NCBI GenBank assembly: GCA_963921195.1
Contig: OY992536.1
Span: 290,365,530 to 290,429,529 of the forward strand
Reading direction: 5' to 3'
Source: Pegoplata infirma
Taxonomy: Eukaryota; Arthropoda; Insecta; Diptera; Anthomyiidae
DNA: 64,000 bases
This document shows positions 63,060 through 64,000 of the stretch, one piece after another. The notes below the pieces were generated by a model. That model did no database searches. It worked only from the letters and a program-made list of their open reading frames with translations, and had not been told where the DNA came from. The translations under genes were made by a program, and so were the position numbers. Each line of letters begins with the position of its first letter. Position 1 is the first letter of the stretch.

Positions 63060-64000
63060 TTTCAGGTTTTTTTGATGACCAGTTCAAAAGGTGTCGAAAT
63101 TTCAATATTCGGAGCTAATTCAAAAATGGTCCAAATTCCAGTTTTTTGTTTAATTGTTTTAATGCTCTTTGAAATAAAAACTCCTAAAAAATCTTAAAAG
63201 TGTTCTAGTTTGCGATTTTTAAGTTTTAAAATTACAGTTTCATTTTTGAAAATGTTTTTACTCTTTGATTTTTTATTAATTTTTTTTAGAAAATTTTTAT
63301 TGATTCCACATATTTGTTGCCCATACAGATCGTGGGATTACGATCATAAATTTTTTTTAGATTTTTTGAAAACTTTGTATTGCAGTTTTCCAATCTATTA
63401 ATCAGGTCTACTTCTCAAATGGTTCGTTCCTCTTATAGTGGCCAATATTAAGACCGACCCCCCTTAACTTTTACCCCATAAAATCTTTTTCGAATAAACT
63501 TATACTCTATCTCCAATACCTAAAAGGGCTCCCATACAAAATGAAATTTTTTTAAAATTATCTCCAACCGCTCTAACTGCCATATAAGGCAGTCAAATGT
63601 ATGACCGACACCCAATATTTTTTAATCAAACATTTTATCAGAACATACCTATCCTCTATCTTAAACCCTTAACACGGTCCCCATACATTTATTTTTATTT
63701 TTTATACATTTGTTTATAATATCAGCTTCTACCGGTCCAATGGTGCGTCTTATATGGGTTATCAGTGAGACCGATCCCCATTAATTTTTACCTTTCAAAA
63801 TTTTTTCGGAACATACCAACCCCCTAGCTGCACATCTGAACAGGGATCCCATACAAATTATAAAGATTTTTTCCAAAGAGAAAATTTAACAAAAACGTTG
63901 ATAAATTTAAAAGGATTAAATGATTTTGTTCTCCTAGTGGTAGGTTTTTAAAATAAATTATTATTTTTAATAATATCTAATACTTATGAACTATTTTTGG
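63060..64000. mobile_element. Foldback FB1, copy 3, partial and diverged
   Basis: GATGACCAGTTCAAAAG, ACAGATCGTGGGATTACGAT, CCATACAAAATG, CCGCTCTAACTGCC, CTTCTACCGGTCCAATGGTG and GTATGACCGACACCCAAT follow the left-arm order of FB1 copies 1 and 2. The outer GGGGCATTCC end is missing. The right arm is absent or lies beyond the window. Confidence 0.65.

Overview
This window looks like nuclear DNA of a fly, most likely a brachyceran or calyptrate dipteran with an expanded genome. The DNA is very AT-rich and one gene has classic GT-AG introns. About sixteen interspersed repeats have the layout of the dipteran DINE-1/INE-1 Helitron (Helentron) family: an ATACCCTCC end, a GTCC/GTCT tetranucleotide run and a TTCGGC...GCCGAA hairpin end. 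The species assignment is inference.

Only one protein-coding gene can be supported. It lies on the + strand and spans 3563-41675 in six coding exons (3563-3647, 33168-33283, 33354-34115, 34187-34265, 34336-34441, 41609-41675). They encode a 404-residue 2-oxoglutarate/Fe(II) dioxygenase of the isopenicillin-N-synthase-like family, with the HxD...H iron triad and the RxS 2-oxoglutarate motif present. Intron 1 is 29.5 kb, intron 5 is 7.2 kb, and the other three introns are about 70 bp. A second, dead coding remnant at 61195-62750 is the 3' end of an RNase H-bearing non-LTR retrotransposon with several frameshifts. A decayed mariner/Tc1-like transposase tail lies at 45.88-47.28 kb in two tandem copies.

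Layout. 0-3.5 kb: upstream flank with a foldback element, a DINE-1 and an AT-rich palindrome. 3.6-33.2 kb: intron 1, filled with DINE-1 copies (several nested), long foldback palindromes, hAT- and pogo-type MITEs and two minisatellites (21 bp at 13 kb, 35/36 bp at 15.4-17.15 kb). 33.2-34.4 kb: the exon cluster. 34.5-41.3 kb: intron 5, mostly one satellite with a unit of about 39 bp that carries GTTATCGATAAC in most repeats. The satellite reverses orientation near 38.65 kb and is interrupted by a 1.66-kb palindrome. 41.6 kb: last exon. 41.7-64 kb: intergenic DNA made of foldbacks inserted into each other, DINE-1 copies, three levels of nested DNA transposons, the mariner duplication and the LINE remnant.

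The most unusual signals are the intronic TATCGATA satellite (the canonical DREF/BEAF-32 core), several families of near-perfect long palindromes, two of which share the end motif GGCATTCCA, and transposon insertions whose target duplications or uninterrupted paralogs can be read directly. All coordinates were read by eye. Element boundaries without a stated target duplication are approximate.
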